Below are positions 1-9,353 of a stretch of DNA of 64,000 nucleotides, piece after piece. Position numbers and translations under genes: made by a program. The stretch is from JTS-AC122 sp050246015 (lineage in GTDB: Bacteria; Planctomycetota; Phycisphaerae; Phycisphaerales; UBA1924): contig JBFWWU010000021.1 in NCBI GenBank assembly GCA_050246015.1, forward strand, positions 4,856 to 68,855, written 5' to 3'. Under the pieces are notes generated by a model that saw only the letters and a list, made by a program, of their open reading frames with translations, was not told the DNA's origin and did not search any database. Positions within the stretch are counted from its first letter, which is position 1. The number at the start of each line of letters is the position of its first letter.

Positions 1-2
1 AG

Positions 3-2387
3 TTTTTCCGGGACGTGTGGACGAGAGCGGGAGTGCGGTGGGCGGAATCGGAAGTGGTCGCGGCGACCTCCACACGAGAGGGCGGGGCGGTGCTGACGGC
101 GCAATCGGATGGATCGGTGGTGGCGAGCGGGCCGAACCCGGCGAAGGACGAGCACCGGATCACGATCCGCACCGAAGGCGTCGGGCTGCGCGTGATGGCG
201 CTGGAGGCGCTGCTTGAACCGAGTGCGTTCGAGGGGCGGGTGGGACGGGCGAACAACGGGAACGCGGTGCTGAAGTCGATCGCGGTCGAGGCGGTGAGCG
301 TGAAGGACGCGGCGAAGCGGGAGCCGGTGAAGTTCATGTGGGCGTGGGCGGACCACTCGCAGCGCAACGGCGACTTTGAGGTGACGAACATCATCGACGA
401 GCCGACGAACGCGAGGGATGACCGGGGGTGGGCGGTGCAAGGGCACGAGATGAAGCAGCCGCGGGTGGCGATGCTGCTGTCGGAGAAGGCGTTCGGGTAC
501 GAGGGCGGGACGGACCTGATCGTCACACTGAACTATGACACGCTGTACTCGCAGCACGTGCTGGCGCGTGTGCGGCTGTCGGTGGGGACGCTGAACGAAG
601 TCGGGACCGCGATGTTGCCGAGCACGGCGAGCCGGTGGTACCGAGTGGGGTCGTTCCCGGGCGACGATCAGAACCGGGTGTACGAGCCGGAGTTCGGGCC
701 GGAGCAGGGGGACCGGATCGACCTGAAGAAAGGGTACGGGGCGGACGGCAAACAGATGTGGCGGTTCGACGAGCGGCTTGCGGATGAGACGCTGGTGAAC
801 GTAAGCGATGCGAGGAATGTGACGTACGTCGGGAAGTACGTGTACGCGCCGACGGCGCGGGAGGTCGCGGTATCGCTGGGCAGCGACGACGGGTTCCGGC
901 TGTACGTGAACGGTGAGGAACAGGTGAGCCGGAAGGTCGATCGGGGGTTGGCGGCGAACCAGGATCAGGGGACGCTGCGGCTGCGAGCGGGGCGGAACGC
1001 GGTGGTGATGAAGATCGTCAACACGGGGGGCCCGGGCGGGTACTACTTCAGGTCGATGGAGCAGGCGGAGTTGCCGGGCGATCTGGCGGGAGCGCTCTTG
1101 CCGGAGCGAGTCACGGGTGCGGTCGGGGCGGCGGGTGAAGGGACGGGTGCGGGGAGTCTGGGGCAGCGGATGGGGGAGGCCTGGCGTGTGACGGCGCTGC
1201 CGAAGTACAAGCAGACGCAGGCGGCGCTGGCGAAACTGGATGAAGAGAAGAAGCAGATCGAGGGGAAGGTGCCGCTCACGATGGTGATGAAGGAACTCGG
1301 CACGCCACGGGAGACCTTCGTGCTGAAGAGGGGGGAGTACGACAAGGCGGACAAGGAGCGTCCTGTGACTCGGCGGCTACCGCGGTCGCTGGGCACGATG
1401 CCGGAGGGCGCGCCGGCGAATCGGCTGGGGCTGGCCGAGTGGGTGATGAGCCGCGAGAACCCGCTGACGGCGCGCGTGACGGTGAACCGGCTGTGGGAGA
1501 TGCTCTTCGGGACGGGGATCGTGAAGACGAGCGAGGATTTCGGTCAGCAGGGGGATTGGCCGAGCCACCCGGAACTGCTTGACTGGCTGGCGGTCGAGTT
1601 CCGGGATGGGTACACGAGCGGGGAGGACACGTCGTGGGACGTGAACCACATGCTTCGGCTGATCCTGACGAGCGCGACGTATCGGCAGGCGTCGCAGGTG
1701 CGGGCCGAACTGAGGGAGCGGGACCCGGAGAATCGGCTGCTGGCGTATTTTCCGCGACGGCGACTGAGCGCGGAGCAGATCCGGGATCAGGCGCTGTACG
1801 CGGCGGGGCTGCTGGTGGAGAAAGCGGGTGGGCCGTCGGTGAAGCCGTATCAACCCGAGGGGCTGTGGAAGGAAGTGGCGATGCCGCAGTCGAACACGCG
1901 GGAGTTCAAGCGCGGGATGGGAGAGGACCTGTGGCGACGGAGCATGTACACGTACTGGAAGCGGGCGGCGCCGCCGCCGGCGATGCTGACGTTTGACGCG
2001 CCCACGCGCGAGTTCTGCACGATCCGTCGCGCGACGACGAGCACGCCGCTGCAGGCGCTGGTGCTGTGGAACGACGAGCAGTTCGTGGAGGCAGCGCGGG
2101 TGCTGGCGCAGCGGACGCTGGCGACGGAAGGCGACGAGGAATCGCGGCTGAGGCAGGTGTTCAGTCGGCTGGTCGCGCGGGCGCCGTCTCCGGGCGAAGT
2201 GGCGAAGTTGAGGGCGGCGCTCGGGGCGTTCCGCGAGCGGTATGCCGCGGCGCCCGAGGACGCAGAGGGGATGCTGAAGTTGGGCGAGTCGCCGCGGGCT
2301 GAAGGCGTCGAGGCGGCCGAACTGGCCGCGTGGACAATGATCGCCAGCAGCGTGATGAATCTGTACGAAGCGACGACGCAGCACTAG
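3..2387 (+). CDS. DUF1553-family protein, 5' end outside window
   Basis: The frame is open from the first bases of the window, so the N-terminus lies upstream; a GTG at 15 is not a credible start. Visible parts are a PA14-like segment at about residues 250-345 (SLGSDDGFRLYVNGEEQ, then YYFR) and a C-terminal DUF1553 (PSD1) domain from about residue 450 (VTVNRLWEMLFGTGIV, then WPSHPELLDWLA). Full-length planctomycete members usually carry a cytochrome-c-like domain and DUF1549 before this, which the window would have cut off. The gene is followed 106 bases later by a DUF1501 gene, the standard partner. The molecular function is not established; an envelope location is inferred from the family. 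The call is firm, the role is not. Confidence 0.9.
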   Translation, partial: FFRDVWTRAGVRWAESEVVAATSTREGGAVLTAQSDGSVVASGPNPAKDEHRITIRTEGVGLRVMALEALLEPSAFEGRVGRANNGNAVLKSIAVEAVSVKDAAKREPVKFMWAWADHSQRNGDFEVTNIIDEPTNARDDRGWAVQGHEMKQPRVAMLLSEKAFGYEGGTDLIVTLNYDTLYSQHVLARVRLSVGTLNEVGTAMLPSTASRWYRVGSFPGDDQNRVYEPEFGPEQGDRIDLKKGYGADGKQMWRFDERLADETLVNVSDARNVTYVGKYVYAPTAREVAVSLGSDDGFRLYVNGEEQVSRKVDRGLAANQDQGTLRLRAGRNAVVMKIVNTGGPGGYYFRSMEQAELPGDLAGALLPERVTGAVGAAGEGTGAGSLGQRMGEAWRVTALPKYKQTQAALAKLDEEKKQIEGKVPLTMVMKELGTPRETFVLKRGEYDKADKERPVTRRLPRSLGTMPEGAPANRLGLAEWVMSRENPLTARVTVNRLWEMLFGTGIVKTSEDFGQQGDWPSHPELLDWLAVEFRDGYTSGEDTSWDVNHMLRLILTSATYRQASQVRAELRERDPENRLLAYFPRRRLSAEQIRDQALYAAGLLVEKAGGPSVKPYQPEGLWKEVAMPQSNTREFKRGMGEDLWRRSMYTYWKRAAPPPAMLTFDAPTREFCTIRRATTSTPLQALVLWNDEQFVEAARVLAQRTLATEGDEESRLRQVFSRLVARAPSPGEVAKLRAALGAFRERYAAAPEDAEGMLKLGESPRAEGVEAAELAAWTMIASSVMNLYEATTQH

Positions 2388-2493
2388 GCGAGGGTCGTTT
2401 GGGTGATGAGCGAAAGCGGCTTGGCACGCAAGAAGGCACCGAGGGAAGAGGCATCCAGGCATCAAGCACGAGCGCGGGCTCAATGAGGAATCC

Positions 2494-4011
2494 ATGACCA
2501 CGTCCGACCCAACCCATCCCCATGATCCGCTGGAGCAGTACTACCTCGATGTGACGCGGCGGCGCTTCTTCGGGGTGGCGGCGCAGTCGATCGGGGCGGG
2601 GCTTGGGGCGATGGCGCTGACGTCGCTGCTGGGTGCGCCCGCGCGCGCGGGCGTGCGGCTCGTGGGAGACATGCTTACGAGAGCGGGGGATTCGGTCCTG
2701 GCGACGGGGCCGCACTTTGCGCCGCGGGCCAAGCGGATCATTTACATGCACATGGAGGGCGCGCCGAGCCAGATCGATCTGTACGACTACAAGCCGGGGC
2801 TGCGGCACCGGTTCAACCAGGATCTGCCGGACTCGATTCGGCAGGGGCAGCGCCTGACGGGGATGACCAGCGGGCAGCAGCGTTTTCCGGTGGCGCCGTC
2901 GATCTTCAAGTTCACGAGGTACAAGAACAATCAGGACGGGGCGTGGATCAGCGAGTTGTTGCCGCACACGGGGTCGATCGCGCACGAGATGTGCATCGTG
3001 CGGTCGATGCACACGGACGCGATCAACCACGAGCCGGGGATCACGTTTTTCCAGACGGGGAACCAGCAGCCGGGGCGGCCGAGTTTCGGATCGTGGATGA
3101 GTTACGGGCTGGGGTCGGCGAATGCGAACCTGCCGACGTTCGTGGTGCTGATCACGCAAGGGATCGGGAACATGCAGGCGCTGTCGGCGCGATTCTGGGG
3201 ATCGGGATTCTTGCCGAGCGAGCACCAGGGGTGCCAACTTCGCAGCGCGGGGGATCCGGTGCTGTACTTGAAGGACCCGGCGGGGATCACGCGGGAAGAT
3301 CGGCGGAGGATGCTGGACCTGGTGAGCGACCTGAATGAGGAAGAGGCGGCGCGGTCGATGGATCCGGAAGTGCGTACGCGGCTGGCGCAGTACGAGATGG
3401 CGTACCGGATGCAGATGTCGGTGCCGGAACTGACGGACTTGTCGGGTGAGGATGACGAGACACTGGCGATGTACGGGCCGGACGTCAGGAAGCCGGGGTC
3501 GTTCGCGGGGAACTGCCTGCTGGCGCGCCGTCTGGCGGAGCGCGGCGTGCGGTTCATCCAACTCTACATGCGGGGGTGGGACCAGCACGGCAACCTGCCG
3601 GGCGAACTCAAGTCGCAGTGTGACGCCGTGGACCAGGCGCAGGCGGCGCTGGTGAAAGACCTTCGGCGGCGCGGGATGCTGGACGAGACGCTCATCCTGT
3701 GGTCGGGTGAGTTCGGGCGCACGGTGTACTCGCAGGGGACGCTCACGAACACGAACTACGGGCGGGACCATCATCCGCGATGTTTTTCGCTGTGGATGGC
3801 GGGCGGGGGCGTAAACGCCGGGACGGTGTACGGGGAGACCGACGAGTATTCGTACAACATCGCGAAGGATCCGGTGGACGTGCACGATCTGCACGCGACG
3901 ATCCTGCATCTGCTGGGGATCGATCACACCCGGCTGGTGTACCGGCACCAGGGGCGCGACTATCGGCTCACGGATGTGTTCGGCAAGGTGGTGAAGGACC
4001 TGGTCTCGTAA
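2494..4011 (+). CDS. DUF1501 family exported protein
   Basis: A 505-residue protein. The N-terminus has a twin-arginine-type signal (VTRRRFFGVAAQSIGAG) followed by a hydrophobic Ala/Gly/Leu stretch ending near PARAG, so Tat export is likely. The DUF1501 domain (alkaline-phosphatase/sulfatase-like fold) starts near residue 85, with typical features HMEGAPSQIDLYDYKPG, SGEFGRT and GRDHHP. The start ATG is preceded by GAGGAA at good spacing. It sits directly downstream of a DUF1553 gene on the same strand and the two probably form one transcription unit. The pair is abundant in Planctomycetes but its substrate is unknown; hydrolysis of a sulfate or phosphate ester is only suggested by the fold. 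Confidence 0.9.
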   Translation: MTTSDPTHPHDPLEQYYLDVTRRRFFGVAAQSIGAGLGAMALTSLLGAPARAGVRLVGDMLTRAGDSVLATGPHFAPRAKRIIYMHMEGAPSQIDLYDYKPGLRHRFNQDLPDSIRQGQRLTGMTSGQQRFPVAPSIFKFTRYKNNQDGAWISELLPHTGSIAHEMCIVRSMHTDAINHEPGITFFQTGNQQPGRPSFGSWMSYGLGSANANLPTFVVLITQGIGNMQALSARFWGSGFLPSEHQGCQLRSAGDPVLYLKDPAGITREDRRRMLDLVSDLNEEEAARSMDPEVRTRLAQYEMAYRMQMSVPELTDLSGEDDETLAMYGPDVRKPGSFAGNCLLARRLAERGVRFIQLYMRGWDQHGNLPGELKSQCDAVDQAQAALVKDLRRRGMLDETLILWSGEFGRTVYSQGTLTNTNYGRDHHPRCFSLWMAGGGVNAGTVYGETDEYSYNIAKDPVDVHDLHATILHLLGIDHTRLVYRHQGRDYRLTDVFGKVVKDLVS

Positions 4012-4074
4012 GCCGCCGTCCTCTGGCGGGGACGGACAAAGGGAGAGCGGGCGGCGGCGGGGCTACGGTCGTGG

Positions 4075-4314
4075 ATGAAGTGCAAACACCTGGCGGGCTG
4101 CGCGGCGGCGATAGGCGTGGCCGTCTTGGCGGGCTGCTCGAAGCCCAAGCCGCAGAACGCGAACAAGGACATGCAGAAGCAGCAGACGAACCTGATGGAC
4201 GCGATGGACAAGATCGCGGCGGAGGAGGAGAAGAAGCGGAAGGAGGCCGAGAAGGCGCCGGGGCTCGACGAGGCCCGGAAGGAGAGCCCGGCGGACGCTC
4301 GGACGGACAAGTAG
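4075..4314 (+). CDS. small lipoprotein, function unknown
   Basis: A 79-residue protein with a short signal peptide and a lipobox (VAVLAGCS, Cys at about residue 21), so it should be lipid-anchored. The mature part is highly charged (KIAAEEEKKRKEAEKAP) and probably helical or coiled-coil. It lies 63 bases after the DUF1501 gene on the same strand. No clear Shine-Dalgarno is seen. I do not recognise a family. Its reality rests on the clean lipobox and on its place between two well-supported genes. Confidence 0.65.
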   Translation: MKCKHLAGCAAAIGVAVLAGCSKPKPQNANKDMQKQQTNLMDAMDKIAAEEEKKRKEAEKAPGLDEARKESPADARTDK

Positions 4315-4320
4315 GCGTGA

Positions 4321-4360
4321 AGGAAAGAAAAGCGCGCCGGACATTTCTGGCCGGCGCGCT
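4321..4360 (-). terminator. intrinsic terminator of the secretin gene
   Basis: Perfect 10-bp inverted repeat AGCGCGCCGG at 4331-4340 and CCGGCGCGCT at 4351-4360 with a 10-base loop. Read on the minus strand it is followed by TTTCTTTCCT. It lies 46 bases past the secretin stop codon. There is no T run on the plus side, so it serves mainly the minus strand. Confidence 0.85.
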
Positions 4361-4405
4361 CGAAAGGAGACACGCACACACATACCCGTTCGTTGAGATC
4401 CGGCG

Positions 4406-7066
4406 TTATTGGCCCGGATCGTCGGGGACCGGCACAACCGCCTGCTGGGTGCCGGTGCTCGGCGTCGAGGGAGCCGGCTGGGTGGTGGCCGGCGTACCGG
4501 AGTTCTTGGAGGCGGTCAAGTTCTCTCGCTGCAGCGGGGCGCCAGTGCGGTCAAAGCCGACGGCGAAGATCTCGCCGGTGGCGGGGTTGTAGACCCACCC
4601 GTGGGTGGCATCGAAGTTGGTGTCAGGATTGGTGGAAGAGACGACGATGTCGCACTTGGGTCCGCTGGCCCAGAAGTTGACGGGAGCAAAGCGGAGGAGT
4701 CCGGTGCTGACCAGGGCGTTCCAGCCGCGGCTGGGGGAGTCGTTGCCGAGCGCGGGGTACTCGCCGTTCATGACGTAGTAGGTGTTGATCGCGTCGCGGA
4801 TGACCGGGAGGAGGCGTGAGACGGTCTGCTGGGTCATGAGATCGTCGCCGAAGAGTTGCGACGTGACGCTGCTGGCGGAACTGGGGGCGAAGAGGGTTTC
4901 AGCGAGTGAGAACTCGGGGTTGGCGGTGTTGACGTTGGTCTTGGAAACGGTCAGGAAGGTCGGCTCGAAGGTGGAGTTGGTGCGGGGGTGAGGCGTCGAG
5001 TCGTAGGTGGTGGACATCGGCGCGGGGGTGCTGAAGGTGGTGGGTGTGGAAGCCTCGGTGGAGTTCCAGGTGAAGGTGGAGGTGCCGGCGCCCGGGGTGT
5101 TGTTCAGGCTGGCGTCTGCGAAGGAAGTGGAGGGCGCCATCGGGTTGGTGAGGTCGAAGCGCTGGTCTGGGGTGAGCAGCGCGCCCGAGGGGGGCGGGGC
5201 GGTGGGATCAGTCGGGATCTTGCGGGCGTTCCAGGGGGTAGCCGACGGCGGGTTGGCCGGCGTCTGGATGCTCTCGGAGCGCTTCGCGACTTCCTCGCGG
5301 AACTGATGATCGAGGAGGGACCGGTTGGTCCAGTGTTCGGACTGGCCGGTGATGCGGTCACGCAGGCGGAGCGCGTCGGCCTGCATGGGGTTGAGGGCGA
5401 GGGAGCGCTGGATGCACGCGGCGGCCTGACAGAAGTTGCCTTCGCGGGCGTAGCGCTCGGCTTCGACGTTGAGGGCGGAGGTCATGCGCTCCTGGCTCCA
5501 GGGGAGGAGGCCCTGGCGGGCGCCGGCGCGGAGGCGTTCGGAGTCGGCCATGGCGCGGTCGGCGGACTTGTTGATGAGCGAATCGCTGACGATGGTGGGC
5601 GTGATCATGAAGATGATCTCGCTGCGCTGGGACTCGTCGTCCTGGCCTCGGAAGGCGGCGCCGATGAGGGGGATATCGCCCAGGCCGGGAACCTGTCGGC
5701 GGCCGTACTGGGTGGACTCGCGGAAGAGCCCGCCGAGCACGATGGTCTGGCCGTCGTGGACGAGGACGTTGGTAGTGAGCCCCTGGGTGACTTCATCGGG
5801 GATGGAGACGGCGGCGCCGGTGGCGTCGGTGGCCTCCCGGATGATGGCTTCGGAGACTTGCGGCTTGAGTTCCATGCGGATCTCGTTGTCCGCGGAGACG
5901 AAGGGACGGAAATAAAGTTGAGTACCGGTGTCGAGGAACTCGACGGTCTGGGTGGTGGACGTGTCGGTGGAGGTGGTGCTGAGGTAGCCGACGCGGCGGC
6001 CGACCAGGACGCGGCTGGGCTGACGGTTCAGCGCGAGGATCTTGGGGTTGGAGAGGATGGTGGTGTTGGTGACCTGGTCGAGGAGTTTGAGGAAGATGGA
6101 GATGTCGTCGGCGATGATGCCGACCTTGAAGGTGGAGGGGCCGGCGGTGTTGCCGGGGCTGGAGGTGATGGCGGTGCCCTGGTTATCGGTGGGGGTGACG
6201 CCGGTGGTGCCCGATCCGCCGCGGGTGATGGCGTTGGCCGCGCTGAGGGGCCCGCCGGATGTGAGGAAGTCGCTGAAGTTGAGGTCGCCGATGATGGAGA
6301 AGTCGACGCCGAAGGCGTTGGCTTCGTTGAGGGAGGTCTGGAGGATGGTGGCCTCGACGAGGACCTGGGCGGGGCGGGTATCGAGTTCCTTGACCAGGGC
6401 CTCGATGGCCTCGATGTTCTTCTCGTAGTCGATGACGACGATGACGGCGGAGAGGGCGTAGTCGTCCGCGCCGGTGGGGTTGTCGGAGGGGACCGAGAAC
6501 GCCGGGGTGGCCTTGCTGGTCTTGATCTCGCCTTCCTTGGAGAGGAGGGGTTTGACGAACTCGTCGGCGTCCTTGGCGTTGAGGTAGTTGAGGCGGATGG
6601 TCTTGGCGACGCGCTTGTTGAGGGTCTTCTCGAGCGCGGCGAGTTCCTCGGCGGTGTAGACGTAGATGAAGTTGCCGCGCTCGAGGTACCCGAACCCGTT
6701 GACGTGGAGGATGGAATCGAGCGCCTCGAAGAAGGTCACGCCGTAGAGGGTGGCGGAGATCTTGCCGCCGACGTTTCGGCTGGCGACGATGTTGCGCTGG
6801 GACTGGATGGCGAGCATCTCAAGCACGCTGGTGAGGTCCTCGTCCTTGACGTGCAGATCAACGGTCATGTGCTCGGAGACCTTGATCCTGGAGTCGTCCT
6901 TGGGCTGGGGCTGGGCGGCGGCGACGGGGGCCGGCGGGGCGGCGCCTTCCTGCGCGCACAGCGGCGCGGCGGCGGCGAGCCAGGCGGCCGCGGCGGCGGA
7001 GACCAGTGAGACCGGGTGCCCCGCGAGACCGGCGAGATGCTTCGAGGTGAAACGTGCGTTCTTCAT
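4406..7066 (-). CDS. secretin-family outer-membrane channel with pilin-like C-terminal domain
   Basis: An 886-residue protein. I chose the ATG at 7066, which has AAGGAAC upstream and begins a signal peptide (MKNARFTSKH... ending near APLCAQEG), over an in-frame start 35 codons earlier. In order: signal peptide 1-35, an STN/N0-like domain about 60-140, a secretin N1-type repeat about 150-235, the secretin channel domain about 235-500 with the family motif VPGLGDIPLIGAAFRG, a TPR-like segment about 530-560, a Ser/Thr/Pro-rich linker, and a final 100 residues that resemble the globular head of type IV pilins or GspG (AINTYYVMNGEYP, then GWVYNPATGEIFAVG). It should form an outer-membrane pore for a type II secretion or type IV pilus machine, but no other such gene is adjacent. 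The last domain is unusual for secretins. Confidence 0.92.
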   Translation of the reverse strand: MKNARFTSKHLAGLAGHPVSLVSAAAAAWLAAAAPLCAQEGAAPPAPVAAAQPQPKDDSRIKVSEHMTVDLHVKDEDLTSVLEMLAIQSQRNIVASRNVGGKISATLYGVTFFEALDSILHVNGFGYLERGNFIYVYTAEELAALEKTLNKRVAKTIRLNYLNAKDADEFVKPLLSKEGEIKTSKATPAFSVPSDNPTGADDYALSAVIVVIDYEKNIEAIEALVKELDTRPAQVLVEATILQTSLNEANAFGVDFSIIGDLNFSDFLTSGGPLSAANAITRGGSGTTGVTPTDNQGTAITSSPGNTAGPSTFKVGIIADDISIFLKLLDQVTNTTILSNPKILALNRQPSRVLVGRRVGYLSTTSTDTSTTQTVEFLDTGTQLYFRPFVSADNEIRMELKPQVSEAIIREATDATGAAVSIPDEVTQGLTTNVLVHDGQTIVLGGLFRESTQYGRRQVPGLGDIPLIGAAFRGQDDESQRSEIIFMITPTIVSDSLINKSADRAMADSERLRAGARQGLLPWSQERMTSALNVEAERYAREGNFCQAAACIQRSLALNPMQADALRLRDRITGQSEHWTNRSLLDHQFREEVAKRSESIQTPANPPSATPWNARKIPTDPTAPPPSGALLTPDQRFDLTNPMAPSTSFADASLNNTPGAGTSTFTWNSTEASTPTTFSTPAPMSTTYDSTPHPRTNSTFEPTFLTVSKTNVNTANPEFSLAETLFAPSSASSVTSQLFGDDLMTQQTVSRLLPVIRDAINTYYVMNGEYPALGNDSPSRGWNALVSTGLLRFAPVNFWASGPKCDIVVSSTNPDTNFDATHGWVYNPATGEIFAVGFDRTGAPLQRENLTASKNSGTPATTQPAPSTPSTGTQQAVVPVPDDPGQ

Positions 7067-7427
7067 GAATGAGTTCCTTGCGTGACGGATGAATCGTGCG
7101 CACCACTGGCGCGGGACGGTCGGATCTTGATGAAGTTCCTGTTGCCGGCGGCGCGACTGCCCCGGCTTCACAGGTGCATCGTCGTTCCCGGGCCTGGACT
7201 TTCGTCAAGTTGGAGCGGGGGCGCGTGTTGTCCCGCAAAAATCGATGCGGGAGGCACGTAAATGAGTGCTTTAAGCCAGGCCGACAGGTCCTGTAACTCG
7301 CGGCCGCCCCGCCATACCCCCACACGTCTGAGATCGTTGTTTGACAAGACGCCGCGTATACGTGATACTGCCCGATCGCCGGGCTGGCCGGACGAGGGGA
7401 GGTCAGGCCGCCGGGAGGAGGATCGCG
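7067..7427. other. divergent intergenic region, 361 bases
   Basis: Separates the minus-strand secretin from the plus-strand gene at 7428. It holds a near-consensus promoter for the plus gene (7341-7369). A short inverted repeat CCCGCA...TGCGGG around 7236-7255 is too weak to call a terminator. No coding potential is credible here. Confidence 0.6.
7341..7369 (+). promoter_or_regulatory. sigma-70-type promoter
   Basis: TTGACA at 7341-7346, a 17-base spacer, then GATACT at 7364-7369 (4 of 6 matches to TATAAT) preceded by TG. The predicted transcript starts near 7376, about 50 bases before the ATG at 7428. This is one of very few exact TTGACA boxes in intergenic DNA of the window. Confidence 0.65.
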
Positions 7428-8129
7428 ATGCATGCAAGCGGAATCAAGGCGGGGAAGGTGCGGGCATTGGCGCTGGCGATGCTGCTGATCATGGCGACGG
7501 GCGCGCGGGCCCAGACGGAATACCGGGATGTCGGCGCCTGGAGCAGCATGACGTTCCCCAAGGGGTGGAAGCAGGCCGCGCTGGACAAGGTGGTGAAGTT
7601 CAAGCGAGACGCATCAGTGTCCGGCGTGGAGTTTCGGGCGGGGTTCGCCAAGTCGCTCAAGAACGGGGAGATGGAACTGCCGTTCGTGATCGTCGTCGCG
7701 CAGCCTCATTCGATGGCCGGGCTTCGGCTCGACGACATCGAAGAGACGTACGAATCGGAGATGCGGGTGCCGATGTTCGCGGGTGTGCAGCAGGGGGAGA
7801 CGGAGTTCTACCTCGGCAGCCAGATGATCGTGCACCGGCTGAGTCTGGCGAACTTCAAGGGAGGCGACGCGAAGGCGATCGTGTATACCTATTTGACCAA
7901 GAACGGCTTTGTGCACGTGGCGTGCTTCGACGCGGCCAAGCGATTCGAGGGGTCCGAAGAGACGTTCGACGACATCGCGGGGAGTGTCGAGATCGACCCG
8001 GCACAGGAGTTCCGCGAGGCGAGGAGCCGTTCATCGGGTGGACGATTCGGCCGCCGGGGGTTGTACGGGGCGGGAGGGGGCATCGTGACGATCATCCTGA
8101 TCGCGCTGGGGATCTGGGCGAGGAAGTAG
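7428..8129 (+). CDS. secreted protein of unknown function with C-terminal membrane segment
   Basis: A 233-residue protein. The ATG at 7428 follows GGGAGGAGG at ideal spacing and begins a signal peptide (LALAMLLIMATGARAQ). The mature part has about 170 residues with no motif I recognise; it is mixed alpha/beta in character and somewhat like small secreted domains containing a WSSMTFPKGW segment. It ends in a Gly-rich patch and one hydrophobic helix (IVTIILIALGIWARK), so it is probably anchored by its C-terminus. A strong promoter lies upstream. Function not assigned. Confidence 0.75.
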   Translation: MHASGIKAGKVRALALAMLLIMATGARAQTEYRDVGAWSSMTFPKGWKQAALDKVVKFKRDASVSGVEFRAGFAKSLKNGEMELPFVIVVAQPHSMAGLRLDDIEETYESEMRVPMFAGVQQGETEFYLGSQMIVHRLSLANFKGGDAKAIVYTYLTKNGFVHVACFDAAKRFEGSEETFDDIAGSVEIDPAQEFREARSRSSGGRFGRRGLYGAGGGIVTIILIALGIWARK

Positions 8130-8173
8130 GGCGTGGAGGCGCCGGGTGAGCGGCGAGTTCGGTAGGATGTGGC

Positions 8174-8701
8174 ATGTCGAACGACCGCGCGCCGTATCGA
8201 ATTCGACCTGAGGACGCCGAGCGATACGCGGTGCTGCGGCGGCGCATGCTGGAAGAGTCGGCGTGGGCGTTCATGTCGAGCCCCGAAGAGGATCGGGGGT
8301 GCGATCCGGCGCAGACTCGGGCATCGCTGGCCGGCCCGTGCTTTGAGATCATGGCGATCGAGGGCGAAGGGGGGCGGCTGCTGGCGGCGGCGGGGGTTCG
8401 GCGCGAGGACCGGGCGAAGCGACGCCACATCGCGTCGATCTGGGGCGTGTACGTGGAGCCGGCGGCGCGCGGGAGCGGACTCGGGCGGCGCGTCGTCGAA
8501 TCGGCGATTGAAGTGGCGCGTGGGTGGGAGGGCGTCGAAGTGGTGCAGTTGTGCGTGGTCGAGTCGGTCGCTCCGCCGGCGAAATCGGGGGCGAGGCTGC
8601 TCTACGAGTCGCTCGGGTTTGAAGCGTGGGGCACCGAGCCCGACGCGATGCGGGTCGGGGGGAAGTCGTACCGAGACACGCACATGTATCTGAGGCTGTA
8701 G
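8174..8701 (+). CDS. GNAT family N-acetyltransferase
   Basis: A 175-residue protein with the GNAT core: strand 4 and the acetyl-CoA loop appear as IWGVYVEPAARGSGLGRRVV (the R/Q-x-x-G-x-G/A signature), followed by ARLLYESLGFEAWGTEP, the usual motif B. It probably transfers an acetyl group from acetyl-CoA to an amine; the substrate cannot be told from sequence. GGTAGGA lies just before the ATG. It starts 44 bases after the preceding gene on the same strand. Confidence 0.92.
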   Translation: MSNDRAPYRIRPEDAERYAVLRRRMLEESAWAFMSSPEEDRGCDPAQTRASLAGPCFEIMAIEGEGGRLLAAAGVRREDRAKRRHIASIWGVYVEPAARGSGLGRRVVESAIEVARGWEGVEVVQLCVVESVAPPAKSGARLLYESLGFEAWGTEPDAMRVGGKSYRDTHMYLRL

Positions 8702-8737
8702 CGGCGTCGGCAGGGGCGGGGGCGGAGGGACGGGCGA

Positions 8738-9097
8738 TCAGGCCGACACGAACACCTTGAAGCCGCCGTAGGCCATGCGCTTGACGTCAAAGGGCATGTC
8801 GTCGGGCGAGCACATGGCGGCGAGGCGCGGGTCGTTCATCACCTTGGCGTTGACCTTGTCGCGGTGGGCGCGGGACTTGTAGACGATGTAGGAGAAGACG
8901 ATAGTTTCGCCGGGCTTGACGGGGAAGCACTTGGTGAAGGGGGTCATGCCCTTGATCGCGAGGTCGTCGCCGACGCATTCGCGGTAGTCCAGCGCGCCGT
9001 GCTCGCGCCAGATCTTGCCGGCCTTGCGGGAGATCCTGGCGTATGCATCGAGTTTCTTCCGTGAGACAGGGATGACGAAGCCGTCGACGTATGGCAT
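8738..9097 (-). CDS. DUF1428 family protein
   Basis: A 119-residue cytoplasmic protein that matches DUF1428 (YbaA-like, dimeric alpha/beta barrel fold) over its whole length: MPYVDGFVIPV at the start, then EHGALDYRECVGDD, PFTKCFP and FSYIVYKSRAHRD. AAGGAG stands 7 bases before the ATG. Biochemical role unknown. It is convergent with the GNAT gene, 36 bases apart. Confidence 0.9.
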   Translation of the reverse strand: MPYVDGFVIPVSRKKLDAYARISRKAGKIWREHGALDYRECVGDDLAIKGMTPFTKCFPVKPGETIVFSYIVYKSRAHRDKVNAKVMNDPRLAAMCSPDDMPFDVKRMAYGGFKVFVSA

Positions 9098-9353
9098 GAG
9101 GGTTCTCCTTGCGCGGGCGGACCATGGAAGGCTACGCGGAGGAAGCGGCGCGGCAAGGAGCGCCAGCGCGATTTCATGTTCCAGAGCGAGTGGACGTTTA
9201 GCGCGGAACGGGAGCGAGCGAGGCGTGCGCAGGTTGCAGGGCGCGGCCGACTCGGAATCAGCGCTCTGGCGCGCACGTCGGATTGGGACGCGCTAATCTA
9301 CTCGGCGCGGCGAACGTGTCGAGCGAGGCGGGCACGCAGGAGCGGTTCTTCAC

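Noticed and set aside
2415..2435. TGGCACG similar to a sigma-54 -24 box
   Set aside because: No TTGC follows at the required distance. The same holds for TGGCACG at 31684.
4988..7009. Long Gly-rich open frame of 673 codons on the plus strand
   Set aside because: It lies antisense to the secretin gene; its Gly/Val/Asp-rich composition is the expected by-product of the codon bias on the opposite strand.
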